Origin: Kappaphycus alvarezii | Lineage: Eukaryota; Rhodophyta; Florideophyceae; Gigartinales; Solieriaceae | Direction: 5' to 3' | DNA length: 64,000 nt | Assembly (NCBI GenBank): GCA_002205965.3 | Contig: NADL03000474.1 | Coordinates: 496,001 to 560,000, forward strand | Shown here: positions 9,950 through 19,078 of the stretch, piece after piece | How positions within the stretch are numbered: position 1 is the first letter of the stretch | Layout: each line of letters starts with the position of its first letter | Notes under the pieces: model-generated | What the model saw: only the letters and a program-made list of their open reading frames with translations | The model's database searches: none | What the model was told of the DNA's origin: nothing | Program-made: the position numbers and the translations under genes

Positions 9950-11622
9950 TCAGATCTCACGGGTGTCGAGAAAGATCTCAGCTTGCTGAGATGGCGTGCG
10001 GAGGACTTCCATCGGGTTGGCAGGTCATGCATGGTCGATAGAGGCGGGGTAAAAGCCGGGGCCGCATCTGGCCGGAGGACGGAAGTAGGACGACGTTGAG
10101 CGCTTGGCATGTTGACTACGAGTTGTTCGGTTTTCTTGTCGGGAGGGGAGGGGTGGGCAGCGTCCGGGGCGAATGGAACAGGCGCATCCACGGCCGAGCC
10201 CGGATCAACAAAGGAGTCTGACGCTGGGTCGTGGGTGGGGTCCGATGTGGTACCGGTGGACTGTGCCATAGCGGCGGCAGCATTGGAGTCCTGAGTGGGG
10301 ACACGTCTAGATTCCTGGATCCTCTGTGGTGGGGATTGTTGTGCGATAAGGAGGGTGCGGGTTGGCACGGGTTTGGGACCTTTGACGCGCCGCGTTAAAT
10401 CAAACTTTAGAGGAGGATGAGGCGGCGAGTGTGGCGGACAGTATTGCCTTTGCAGGATGGGGCAGTGGCGGGAGCAGGATTTGCTCGATGGTCACTAGGT
10501 CGAGGGAAGGTTTTGACATACTTGGTCTGTACAGCATCGAGAGAGGCAGAGGGAGGAAGTGGTTGAGGACCGAGCGCCAGCAAAGTGGCGACGTGAGGTT
10601 CAGTGACGGCGGCAGCGGAAGAGTTGGGGAAAGTCATGGGGGAACCAAAAGGAATAGGGTTGTATGGGTACCAAAAGGCGCAGAGTGGGACGGTCGTGTA
10701 CCGGCATGGGAAGGGTTGTTCTCGGGGCTTGGAGGAAGGGTGAAGTTGTTCGCAGGGGGTGCAGCACGGGCGTGGCGGGAGAAAGCAAGGATGTCAGCGT
10801 GGGATCGGAGGACGCGGGCCATTACCTTGCGGAAGGGGGGAGGGGTCTGCAAGCCGGGGATTTCGTTGAAGAGGCAGCAAAAGAGGCTGGCGGAGGCGTA
10901 GGAGTTCAAGAGTGAAGAGAACTTAGGAAGGGGGGCGTGATGGAGCTGGGGGTGCGGAGGTAGAGTTGTTGACGTAGACTACAACCCAGCCGCGGCGACT
11001 AACCAAGGGATGATCAAGTAGGGCCATGAGTGAAGGCAGGCGGAGGGTGCTCCGACGGGTTTCTAAACGCCGGTGTGTGTTGTGAAAGCGACGGAGGGTC
11101 CTGAGAGGGTGCGACGGCAACGGAGGAAATGAGGCACGGGGGCGGTTTGGGGCAACCAATTCCGGGGTCAAGATAAGAAATCTTCCCCAGACGCGCATAT
11201 AGGCGGCAGGTAGTGAGACTTGGTGGTAGACATGGAGACACGGGAGATTGAGGGCAAGAGCATTAAGGAGCGCTACAGAGGGGTGAATATGGAAAATGGG
11301 ACGAGGGTAGGCCGCCTCGGCTGCAGCGGTGGCAGAAGACCGACGGACTGTATCAACTCAAGTAGCTGCGGGAGAGGGGAAAGGAGTCACTTCATCCGCC
11401 GCCGACAGGTGAGGGCGGGATAAGGGAAAGGTCCGCGGGGGGCAGGAGACATGTCCGTCCGTCATTTTCTCGAGGCTCCAATACAATGACGGGGACATCC
11501 CCCTCCTTCCTACTAGCCACACAACCGGCGCTACCACCATCCTCGGCAACAGCTGTACCATCATGTATCGGCAACGACTCGACTTGCCGCTGTTCCCTAA
11601 ATGTCCGCTCCCACCAGCGCAT
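9946..11622 (-). pseudogene. N-terminal region of RT-element copy A polyprotein
   Basis: Minus-strand open stretches (10368-9946, 10637-10407, 10909-10634, 11198-10923, 11622-11392) are rich in Pro, Ala, Ser and Thr. The best preserved motif is LFCCLFNEIPGLQTPP followed by RKVMARVLRSHADILAFSRH (10.9-10.75 kb), which looks like a folded helical segment ahead of the RT. The open stretches change frame several times. The 5' end of the element is not fixed: similarity evidence runs out near 11.6 kb. Confidence 0.45.
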
Positions 11623-12060
11623 TCAAGGCTATGACCATCGACTCAGTAGGCGCTTCCGCCTTCCTTGCGCCTCGATCCGATATGCCACGTTGGAGGATGC
11701 GGATGCCGCTGATATAGCTGATGCTGCTAGATTGCGGACATTTCAGCGAAAGGTACGGGACGCGGCGCTCCTTTCCGCTGATGCTGACTGGGACGTTCAC
11801 CAGCGTGGCATGTTCATCCGCTTGATGTTGATACCTTTGGTGTATTCTCCGCGCGCTCGCAATTTATGATGCTGTACAGTAGATGCTCGGGCCAAGCACA
11901 TTTCGTTCGGCTTTGGGCAGATATCGTACGGCTCATAGATATCACAGTAAGGTAAATTGTGATACCATGCTAAGGACAGGACCTCTGGTCCTGTGCAGTG
12001 CTGTATACGCACAGTATTGTGCTGTACATTTAGTGCGGTACATTATACCGTATTACTCCA
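11623..12060. other. border between RT-element copy A and the gene island
   Basis: No gene is recognised. The 127-codon plus-strand stretch at 11,486-11,869 lies partly antisense to copy A and has no motif. The first ACTGTACAGT palindromes of the gene island start immediately to the right. Confidence 0.4.
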
Positions 12061-12364
12061 CTGTACAGTACTGTACAGTACAGTACTTGCCAGTGATAGT
12101 ATGGGCTGAACAACTCCATTTCGAATTACAGTAAGGAAAGTTCAGGACACCTTTTGCAATTTGGGATTGTGTCGATTTCGTTGGGCCCAAACACCTCGAG
12201 ATGTCCCTTCGGCACCAAAGCCCGAAAAGTCAAAGAAAGTTATTTGCGGCAGTTGAACAGTTCTGTAAAACTGTAGAAGCAGTACTGTACAGTACAGTAC
12301 AGTACTGGAAAGCAACGGCAGTAGAATAGTGTACTGTACTGTACACTAACTGTACTGTACAGTA
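12061..12364. repeat. ACTGTACAGT palindrome clusters
   Basis: Three runs, 12061-12086, 12281-12306 and 12331-12364, are built only from GTACT/ACAGT pentamers (CTGTACAGTACTGTACAGTA and similar). ACTGTACAGT is its own reverse complement, so runs that change orientation can form hairpins. They lie downstream of the minus-strand membrane protein gene, outside any ORF that I accept. Confidence 0.95.
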
Positions 12365-12863
12365 AACGGAAAAGCCGCGTCACCCATGCTGCTGAGTCCA
12401 TTATGCAGCCTTTGTTCAATTCCAAACCGCGGGCGACAATCTGCATTCCGGAGCGCGATGGACATGACCGGATCGCAACCTCATCTCCCGTCATCTCTAC
12501 CGACCCTTTTTGAAAAGTCGCACCTCAACAAAACTTACAAAAACGTTGCCAAAGCATACAGAAAAGCGTTTACCTAATGATTGCTCTACAATAAAACATT
12601 AGACCGCGGCAACTTGACAAGCCACTACCCGGACTCCCCCTGGTCAAACATTCCTACCTACCCAGCTCAAACAGCCTACCGAAAAAAAACAACATATACA
12701 ACATACGCAACAACTTGTACAAGCAAAAAGCCTCAGCACCACACAAAAAAACCATCATCTCACATTCCACCCTTCCGCCTCTCCCTCCCGACAGCTCCCA
12801 AAACCAAAACAAACGGCCCCTCCAACCCTTCCGCCCAACCACTACTCCAAACCCACATCAAAA

Positions 12864-13193
12864 TCAATCGGGCAACAAAGGCTGGTACAACTCTGCCGAC
12901 GCATCAACACGTGCCCTCGGTTCACGCGCGGGCATAGAAACCGCGACCGTCCAGTGATTACTATCGCCAATCAACGCTTCAAGCACAAAGCGAGTGCAAA
13001 AGAGGCCCAACATGGCGATGCCGCTCGACTCACCAAAGAGCAGCGGTGCGGCGAGGACGTACACGGCGACCCAGGGTGTCTCGCCAAACGATTGACTTCT
13101 TTGGCGCACATAGCGTTCGTACAACACGGATGCGATGACGAGTTGGAGCACTGCCTGTAAGGGCTCTCCGAGTTGGGGCGGGGACGAGTGCAT
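12864..13193 (-). CDS. small integral membrane protein, function unknown
   Basis: A 109-codon ORF starting at an ATG (13193-13191, MHSSPPQLGEPLQAVLQ) and ending ELYQPLLPD. It has three hydrophobic stretches: LQAVLQLVIASVL (about residues 12-24), WVAVYVLAAPLLF (41-53) and GIAMLGLFCTRFVLEALIG (58-76), with a charged loop (YERYVRQRSQSFGE) between the first two. This suggests two or three membrane helices with a soluble C-terminal tail. I do not recognise the family. Support for a real gene comes from the ATG start, helices of the right length, and a C-rich, G-poor coding strand upstream like other genes in the island. Transcript data are lacking, so confidence is moderate. Confidence 0.5.
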   Translation of the reverse strand: MHSSPPQLGEPLQAVLQLVIASVLYERYVRQRSQSFGETPWVAVYVLAAPLLFGESSGIAMLGLFCTRFVLEALIGDSNHWTVAVSMPAREPRARVDASAELYQPLLPD

Positions 13194-13550
13194 TGGAGGG
13201 GTGGTGGTGGAGGTTGGGTTGGGGAAGGAGGTGGGGACTTGCGGGTGGTGAACAAACGACGTGGGGGTGAGGGAGTGGGGATGCAGTCGGGGAGTTGAAT
13301 ATAAAGGAATTTTCGGGGCGACTGGCGTGGACAGGGTGGTGGTAGTGCTGCCTGCTGCTGGCCACGTGACGGACGTCGGGTTTTATGGGGGCTGGGGAGG
13401 GGTTTGGAAACCTTTCAACGGGCGAATGAAATTTGTTTCCGTGCTGTGGAAAGGCGGGTTTTTCGGCGCGACTGAGCGCATGTGTGGAATTGGGATGCAG
13501 GGTTTGGGAGGCCTTTTTTGGGGGAGGCATTCCACGCCGCTGGCATGACT
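13194..13550 (-). promoter_or_regulatory. putative promoter/leader of the membrane protein gene
   Basis: The minus strand is very C-rich and G-poor here (the plus strand reads as long G runs), like the region upstream of several other genes in the island. An AT-rich AATATAAAG at 13,298-13,306 lies about 105 bp upstream of the ATG. As a TATA box it reads better on the plus strand than on the minus strand, so its direction is uncertain. Confidence 0.35.
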
Positions 13551-15750
13551 CATCTTCGAATCATACTTTGCCGGTTTGGATTTGGCTTTGGAATGTATTC
13601 TTTTATTTTTCAGAGTTGCCGTTGCGGCAAAAAAAGGCCCTTTTTATTTTAGATTTTTGAAAATTGCAGCGCCGATGGTTTGCATCCTTGGGAAAACTCG
13701 ATTGGATTTGGCGACAGGACACATGTCTCCAACTGGGTTCACTGCAATTTGGGTGTCTTGCGCTCAACCCATCTGTTGATACCGTGCTGTCGCATACCAT
13801 TAAAAAATTCCCAAATTTACGAGTGGTGGATTAGACCGGACTGGACTGCAGGTGTAGCTTAGCTTTGGGTGTGTATCGCCGGTGTGGAACGATTGTGCAA
13901 AGAAATAAGGGGACCACTGTCGATAGGATGCTGTAAGCATTGAGTGATTTCAGCCACAAATGGACCCGCGGTCCTTCCGTACCGGTCCCGTTTATGTATG
14001 CTACGTGTCGCAGGCACTGCGATGCTTGTCCCTGGTGCAACTGTACAAGTGTATTTTATAGGGCGTACAAAAATTTCGGTCCATATTCTTTTTTGGAGGT
14101 TTGCGTGGTGTTTGACGATTGTGGAATTGCTGCGGACCGGTGGCAATGATTGGACAAGCTGCGGAAAAGAAAAAATGTGGCAAAAATTCCATCACAGTAG
14201 AGTACTGTACAAGCAGCTTTTTCCTGTTTTATCGCAAGTGTTGAGATGCGTACAAAGCTTATACTGGACTCGATTGATTTAGGGTACAACAAACATCTCA
14301 GCCCAATCTCTTCCAACTGTCGATGTTCGAAACGTTGTCTGAAGTACAGTAGATTAGCTTGCTTATTTGCAGTTTCCAACTGGTTAATCAGCGGCAGATT
14401 GTTGACACAAGTGTACTGTACTGTACGGCACAGTATGAGGGATTATTCAAGTTTTCAGGCAGTGTGAATCGATTGTGCACTAAAGGCCACGGAAACGAAT
14501 CCTTCCTTTTTTCGCACGACAGGCGGCTTGCAGGCAGGACTCGCTGGTCTCAGAGGTCAGGGCTTGTGCAGGGCTTTAAGAGAAGTCTCAACGTTTCAAA
14601 AGTGCAGATTTGCGAAAATTCAAATTCAATTTTGTTTCAATTTTGAAAGAAATAAGGATTATGTAAGTTTTGCACCACTCTTTAGCGGCGTACCTCATAC
14701 CTCGAAAACGAGATATGGAGATATAATGCAAGTAGTGCATGCAGTATGTCAATAGTTACTCGGAATATAGGGTGCAGTATGACCTTGCAGGCTGGAGGTG
14801 GCTTTACCGTCGACAATCTCGTTGAACCGTTCAGAGATTCTCAAAGTCCGAATCCAAACGGTTTCTGCCCTCGGACCCTGGGTGTTAACTCGGCCCGATT
14901 CCATTGGCACCTTTTGTGCTACTGTTGCTGAGCCCTTTCTTAGGTCCTACGATAGCTTGACACCTTTTTCATGACGCACATCACATACTGTACACATGAT
15001 ATCTGCTCAGATTTGCCTGTCAGAGCCTGCAAAAATCCTCTTCGGTCCCGTTGATCAAAATCATGACCTAGAAAGTCCAAATCCTGTCGAGAAAAAATCG
15101 CGACTCCACTTGCCGTGCAAACTTTGTGCCCCACCCGCTGCGACAAAAGTCTGCTCTCCTCTCCTCTCCGCAACTGTCCCTCACCAAACTTGACCACAAA
15201 GTGAATCTACTTTGCGGGGCTCGCAAAATTAGTGCTAGCTGTCGCACCCCCTAGCCGGTAAAAGAAAGCAACATGTCGATGACTGCCACGGCGGCACGCA
15301 AGCCTTTGTAGACCGTTGAGAAGAAAAACGTATGAGTGGACGGTGTTCAAGTGGCGGACGCAGCGGGCTTGGTAGATGGCGCACAAATGCGGTTGGAGTA
15401 CTGCACAAGCTTGAAGAGGGTTTACGGAGTGTGAGGATGTGGGGAGTACAACTGTAAAGGCAAGGTGGCGAAATAGAGTAATCGGCAGTCGATCTGTAAT
15501 GATTTGCTCATGTACTGTACACAAATGCACAAACGAGCGCAATGTTACAGTGTGCCATTACTGGAGCCAAACCTGTACAGTACCTGTACAGTACTGTACA
15601 GTACAGTACAGCAGTACAGTACAGTACAGTGGTCATTACCAATTGATCTTGAGATCAACTGAAATCAATTCACCAAAAGCAATCCTTTGTTTTCCAGTGC
15701 CCTTCTTGAAGAACAATGCAACATAACCAACCATTATCCCAACATCGCCA
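13551..15750. other. intergenic region with palindrome clusters
   Basis: No convincing gene on either strand; open stretches are short and without motifs. It holds isolated GTACTGTAC sites at 14,201-14,210, 14,413-14,426 and about 14,985, and a dense run at 15,572-15,630. Confidence 0.5.
15572..15630. repeat. ACTGTACAGT palindrome cluster
   Basis: Almost 60 bp are composed of CTGTACAGTAC units, including several overlapping copies of the 10-bp palindrome, with only two short interruptions (CC and GC). It lies about 650 bp upstream of the secreted-protein ATG. Confidence 0.95.
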
Positions 15751-16284
15751 GTGCACCATTCCCCGACTGTAAGTAAATCCGCCATCCCATCCTCCCAATA
15801 CCTCTCCGCTCTCCCTCCGCCAAGCAAAAAAAAATTCCCTCAACAAAACTCCCGTCCCACTTCAAGCCCCCTCCCCGCCACCTACTCCAAATCAAAAAAA
15901 AACCGTCACCCCACCCACGGCGCACACGCCACACCTCCACCCCCAACCTCTCTTCCCCACCACCAAAAAAAAACCATACGTGTCCCCCCGCGCCACTCAA
16001 CAACCGACACTCACCTCCCCCTCCCCCGGCGCCACCACAACCACCCATCACACATCACACCGCCCCAACTGTCTGCAATCGCCCACCCAAAACACCGCCC
16101 CTTTCCCGCCCATTCCGTACACAAACCCCACAAAACATGCCCCTGCAACACCACCCCGACTTTCCGTCCGGTATAAAAGGGCGCACACCACATCCCACCA
16201 TCCCAAATCCATCCACCTCCCATCCATCACCACCCCGCAACCATCACTCACCCCTCTTGATACACACGTCGATACATTGCAACC
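15751..16284 (+). promoter_or_regulatory. C-rich promoter with canonical TATA box
   Basis: The plus strand is nearly free of G from about 15,780 to 16,280 and rich in CCACC and CACCCC. TATAAAAG lies at 16,172-16,179 in GGTATAAAAGGGCG, about 106 bp upstream of the ATG at 16,285. This is the clearest core promoter in the window. Confidence 0.7.
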
Positions 16285-16704
16285 ATGTGGACCACACTGC
16301 TGTTCATCGTCCCCGCAATCACCGCCATGATCCTCCCTTCCCCACCCATCGCCGATCTATCCACCCCTGAACCATCCCCACTCTACCTCTCACCCTTCCC
16401 TACCATAGAGTCTGACCTATTTCCAGACCCTACATCAACCACCGAGTCACTCGAATTATCAATCACAGACCCCGAGTTAAACGCCATGATCATGCCGTCT
16501 TTCTCCCCGCTCATACCAGAACCATCGTTCGCAGTACGTGTCTCCGATGTGCAACCTGTTGAAATGCAAGTTGGTGTGGATGACTTGGTGGAACATGGCG
16601 CCGAGTTGGGGGTGGAGGTGGTGGGCCCGCGTGAGCGGGACGAGTGGCTGGTGCAAAGGCAGCGTGTTTGGGCCGTCGGGCCGCATCAGAGGGAGGTGCT
16701 TTAA
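16285..16704 (+). CDS. predicted small secreted protein, family unknown
   Basis: A 139-codon ORF starting at the first ATG after a strong TATA box. Residues 1-23 (MWTTLLFIVPAITAMILPSP and on) form a short hydrophobic core with a small-residue/proline boundary, as in a secretory signal peptide; cleavage would fall around residues 15-24. The rest is acidic and rich in Pro, Ser and Thr (STPEPSPLYLSPFP, SDLFPDPTSTTES), with a Val/Glu-rich part (VEMQVGVDDLVEHGAELGVEV) and no cysteine pairs. It could be an extracellular or wall-associated protein or a luminal protein of the secretory path. No family recognised. Promoter, signal peptide and compact ORF together make a real gene likely. Confidence 0.6.
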   Translation: MWTTLLFIVPAITAMILPSPPIADLSTPEPSPLYLSPFPTIESDLFPDPTSTTESLELSITDPELNAMIMPSFSPLIPEPSFAVRVSDVQPVEMQVGVDDLVEHGAELGVEVVGPRERDEWLVQRQRVWAVGPHQREVL

Positions 16705-16924
16705 GTGCGTGCGGTTTGGTGCATCCGTGCGCGAGGGAGAGGAGTGGCGTGTCGGAGGTGCAGTGGTGCATGTGCGGCTCTCGTTTCTTAGGCTGTGTGA
16801 TTGTAGGCTTGCTTTTTTATGCATTGTTTTGACGAGTAAAGGTTTCCCTGCTGGGTGATGTTTCTGTACCGAATTTATTGGACTCCCTCCAAATATTTTG
16901 TGTGCCACTGTGTAACGGTTACTC

Positions 16925-16981
16925 TACCCTGTACACGTGTCCAAGGTACTGTACGCAGCGTGTACTGTACTTTACTGTAAG
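16925..16981. repeat. GTACTGTAC repeat cluster
   Basis: Contains CCTGTACACG, GGTACTGTAC, GTGTACTGTAC and TTTACTGTA in close order, between the secreted-protein gene and the C2-domain gene. It is more degenerate than the clusters at 12.3 and 15.6 kb. Confidence 0.8.
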
Positions 16982-17081
16982 ATTGCGTTTCGGTACAGTG
17001 CAAATCCGCCTCCCGGCTTTCCAATCGGCAGGCAATTACACATAACACACGCTGTACTGAAAACTTTTCTGTTCGATTGTT

Positions 17082-17299
17082 TAACCGCAAGTCATCCACC
17101 CGTTACATCCTTCACGCAGCCCACCTACCCGCTCCATCTCCCACAGCCGCCCCGCCCGCGCCCAACGTCTTTGCACTCCCCTCTACCCACTCTCCCACGA
17201 GCCACAAGCCGCGACAACCCCCCATACCCCTCTTTCATGCTTAAAAATGCCTCCAACACTCCCCCCTCTGCCTAACCCTCCACCTGCTGCATCTCCGCC
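17082..17299 (+). promoter_or_regulatory. C-rich leader of the C2-domain gene, with two short upstream ORFs
   Basis: The stretch is C-rich and poor in G. ATGs at 17,237 and 17,247 open short upstream ORFs. The second has 18 codons and its TGA (17,301-17,303) overlaps the main ATG as ATGA. If transcription starts upstream of 17,237 these could affect translation; the start site is unknown. Confidence 0.4.
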
Positions 17300-18856
17300 A
17301 TGATCATCTCCGATTTTGAGCTACGTGCCGCGCAGCACCGTTTCATCGCTCAATCCCTCTCCTACGATCACATCTACAAATCCGATGACCCCGCCGAGGT
17401 CCGTGTCCTCGTCCGTTTACCCTCCGCCACCAAGCACCCCGACCTTGAAATCGTCGGCGCTTTACAGATTCAGCAAAAGGGAAATGCCTCTCATGGCTCC
17501 TCTACCGTCCGTCTCAACGACCCGCCAATGCCAATGACAGAGGTCGAGCGCTTTAACATAAAGGGCAGTCACGCTGCAGACTTTGTTCGCTTTCAACATG
17601 TGTTCACTACGGATCAACAGTACGTACTCTGTGTCACCTTTCTCATTAATTGGTATCACAATGACACCCTGGTCGAGAAACCAATCGGAACCGCCACCCT
17701 GCAACTGGCAGACATCATTTCAGCAGACAATGAACGCAAGCAGGTCCACCTTGTGGCCCCGGATGGTGACACCGTCATGAACACCACCGCCGATTTCACA
17801 GTCCGTTGGACAAAGCTTGTCAATGCCGTCTTGTCAATTGAGGTTCGCATGCGCGTTGTCGATAAGAACAAAGGCTGGCCATTTGCTACCACCAAACTGT
17901 TTTTTATTCTGTTTCGTTGGGAGCCTCAGGGCGAGACTTGGATGCCCTTGTATCAATCCGAAGTACTCAGTAAGCCCAGCGATGCTGCCGATGCAAAGGG
18001 TGCCATGGTCTTTGAACTGGCCGAAACGTTCCTGAAAAAGGCAAATGACGGCGTCGATACACGCCCCTTGCGCTTTGAGTTTTTTCACTTGGAAACCACC
18101 GGCGACCTCAAGCTACTTGGATACCTCAGCACATCCATGAAGAGGCTACGCCAGGCTCGCAAGGCCTCCAAACTCGACCTACGACTCAATTCTTTTCAGG
18201 AGGGTGAACTCAGTGGTAATCTTGTCATGAAAACTTCTAAAATCACTCTAAACCGCCACTTTTTCGTCGTCCAGGCTGATTTTGGCGGTCATGTCAAGGG
18301 CAGTTTCATCTGCTTTGATCTTACCCTAACAGAGGAGCACAGGAGGCCCACTTGGAGAGCCTTCCGTTCATTGCGTCCATTCTACCTTATCAGTCGGTGC
18401 AGCGACAACGGCGTTTGGGAGCAGGTATACCGCTCAGAGGTGCTCACGCAACCTGCAGGCAAAAAGGCTCAGCGATATCAACCTGCAAAGCTTGTCGAGC
18501 GCAAGCTTAGTGCAGGAAAGAAGAGCCGTCCCATATCCATCAGTTTTTACTACGAAAAGGTTGGCGGCGGTTCTATAGGAATCGGCTACTTTAACACCAC
18601 TGTCGAAACTCTGTTCAAAGTGGATGTCGGCAACGTCTTTCCTCTAAGCCCGTCGCAGATGGAAAACTCTGTAGATATAGAAGGTTACGTGAGAGTCGAG
18701 CAGGCCGAGGAGGGAGACACATTCCTTTTATTGGCCGCCCAATGCATTCTCGGAAAGCCACCACCTCCCGACGCAATATCTCCATCCCCGGTTCGTTTCG
18801 ATTCCTACCCTCGCAGCTCGTCTTTGAGTGATTCCTCGTCGAATGAATACCTGTGA
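17300..18856 (+). CDS. copine-like tandem C2-domain protein
   Basis: A 518-codon uninterrupted ORF with ATG at 17,300. It reads as three C2-like beta-sandwich units. Residues about 25-150 contain QHVFTTDQQYVLCVTF and PIGTATLQLADII. Residues about 165-300 contain LFFILFRWEPQGETWMPLYQ-SEVLSKP, then PLRFEFFHLE and LLGYLSTSMKRL. Residues about 310-480 contain PFYLISRCSDNGVWEQVYRS-EVLTQP, RPISISFYYEK and IGIGYFNTTVETLF. The order F-x-I-S-R, W-x-x-V-Y-x-S-E-V, R-P-I, Y-x, I-G-x-x-x-T is that of copine C2 domains, which bind membranes in a calcium-dependent way. The copine von Willebrand A domain is absent and the C-terminus is a Ser/Pro tail, so it is copine-like, not a full copine. Many calcium-loop aspartates appear replaced. 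It is convergent with TRM1, 222 bp apart. Confidence 0.65.
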   Translation: MIISDFELRAAQHRFIAQSLSYDHIYKSDDPAEVRVLVRLPSATKHPDLEIVGALQIQQKGNASHGSSTVRLNDPPMPMTEVERFNIKGSHAADFVRFQHVFTTDQQYVLCVTFLINWYHNDTLVEKPIGTATLQLADIISADNERKQVHLVAPDGDTVMNTTADFTVRWTKLVNAVLSIEVRMRVVDKNKGWPFATTKLFFILFRWEPQGETWMPLYQSEVLSKPSDAADAKGAMVFELAETFLKKANDGVDTRPLRFEFFHLETTGDLKLLGYLSTSMKRLRQARKASKLDLRLNSFQEGELSGNLVMKTSKITLNRHFFVVQADFGGHVKGSFICFDLTLTEEHRRPTWRAFRSLRPFYLISRCSDNGVWEQVYRSEVLTQPAGKKAQRYQPAKLVERKLSAGKKSRPISISFYYEKVGGGSIGIGYFNTTVETLFKVDVGNVFPLSPSQMENSVDIEGYVRVEQAEEGDTFLLLAAQCILGKPPPPDAISPSPVRFDSYPRSSSLSDSSSNEYL

Positions 18857-19078
18857 CTCCAAAACGGTCAGGGAGCGCTCGCCGTTCGGCACAAGGATAT
18901 ATGCACAACCATCGATACTGGTATCTTTAGCCCCTCACAAGTGTTGCCTCTCATTGCATGAACATCGCAGCACTCTGCCAAATGGATATATCTGATTCTC
19001 AACTCATTTTCACGTCTGACGGTAAAAGAACTTCCAGCGTCGGCTATGTTTGAGGGTACGACAAGATGGAGAGGGCAT

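Larger units (their letters stand above)
7390..11622 (-). mobile_element. RT-element copy A (divergent reverse transcriptase family), internally deleted
   Basis: On the minus strand, in order: a proline/alanine-rich N-terminal region (11.6-9.95 kb), RT finger and palm blocks (9.95-8.56 kb), a post-palm block containing FELLGAPPGDLNFT (about 8.55 kb), a short ORF starting MANLTRTTQGE (8112-7921) and a 500-bp 3' tail (7.93-7.39 kb). Copy C at 33.3-37.0 kb (plus) has the same parts in the same order. Compared with copy C, copy A lacks about 1.1 kb between the post-palm region and the MANLT ORF, which removes the C-terminal domain. Frames change repeatedly, so the copy is dead. The strand is strongly C-rich on the coding side. 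Confidence 0.7.

Noticed and set aside
9559-10901. Plus-strand ORFs of 95 and 156 codons (9,559-9,846; 10,431-10,901)
   Set aside because: Gly/Arg-rich mirror reading of the C-rich minus-strand RT element; no motif.
12581-12937. 118-codon plus-strand ORF, Lys/Pro/Thr-rich
   Set aside because: Starts without a supported promoter, overlaps the membrane-protein gene, and its composition is explained by a C- and A-rich stretch.
15751-16330. Plus-strand Pro/His/Thr-rich ORFs (141 and 116 codons)
   Set aside because: They lie in the C-rich promoter and overlap the TATA box; low-complexity reading of biased DNA.
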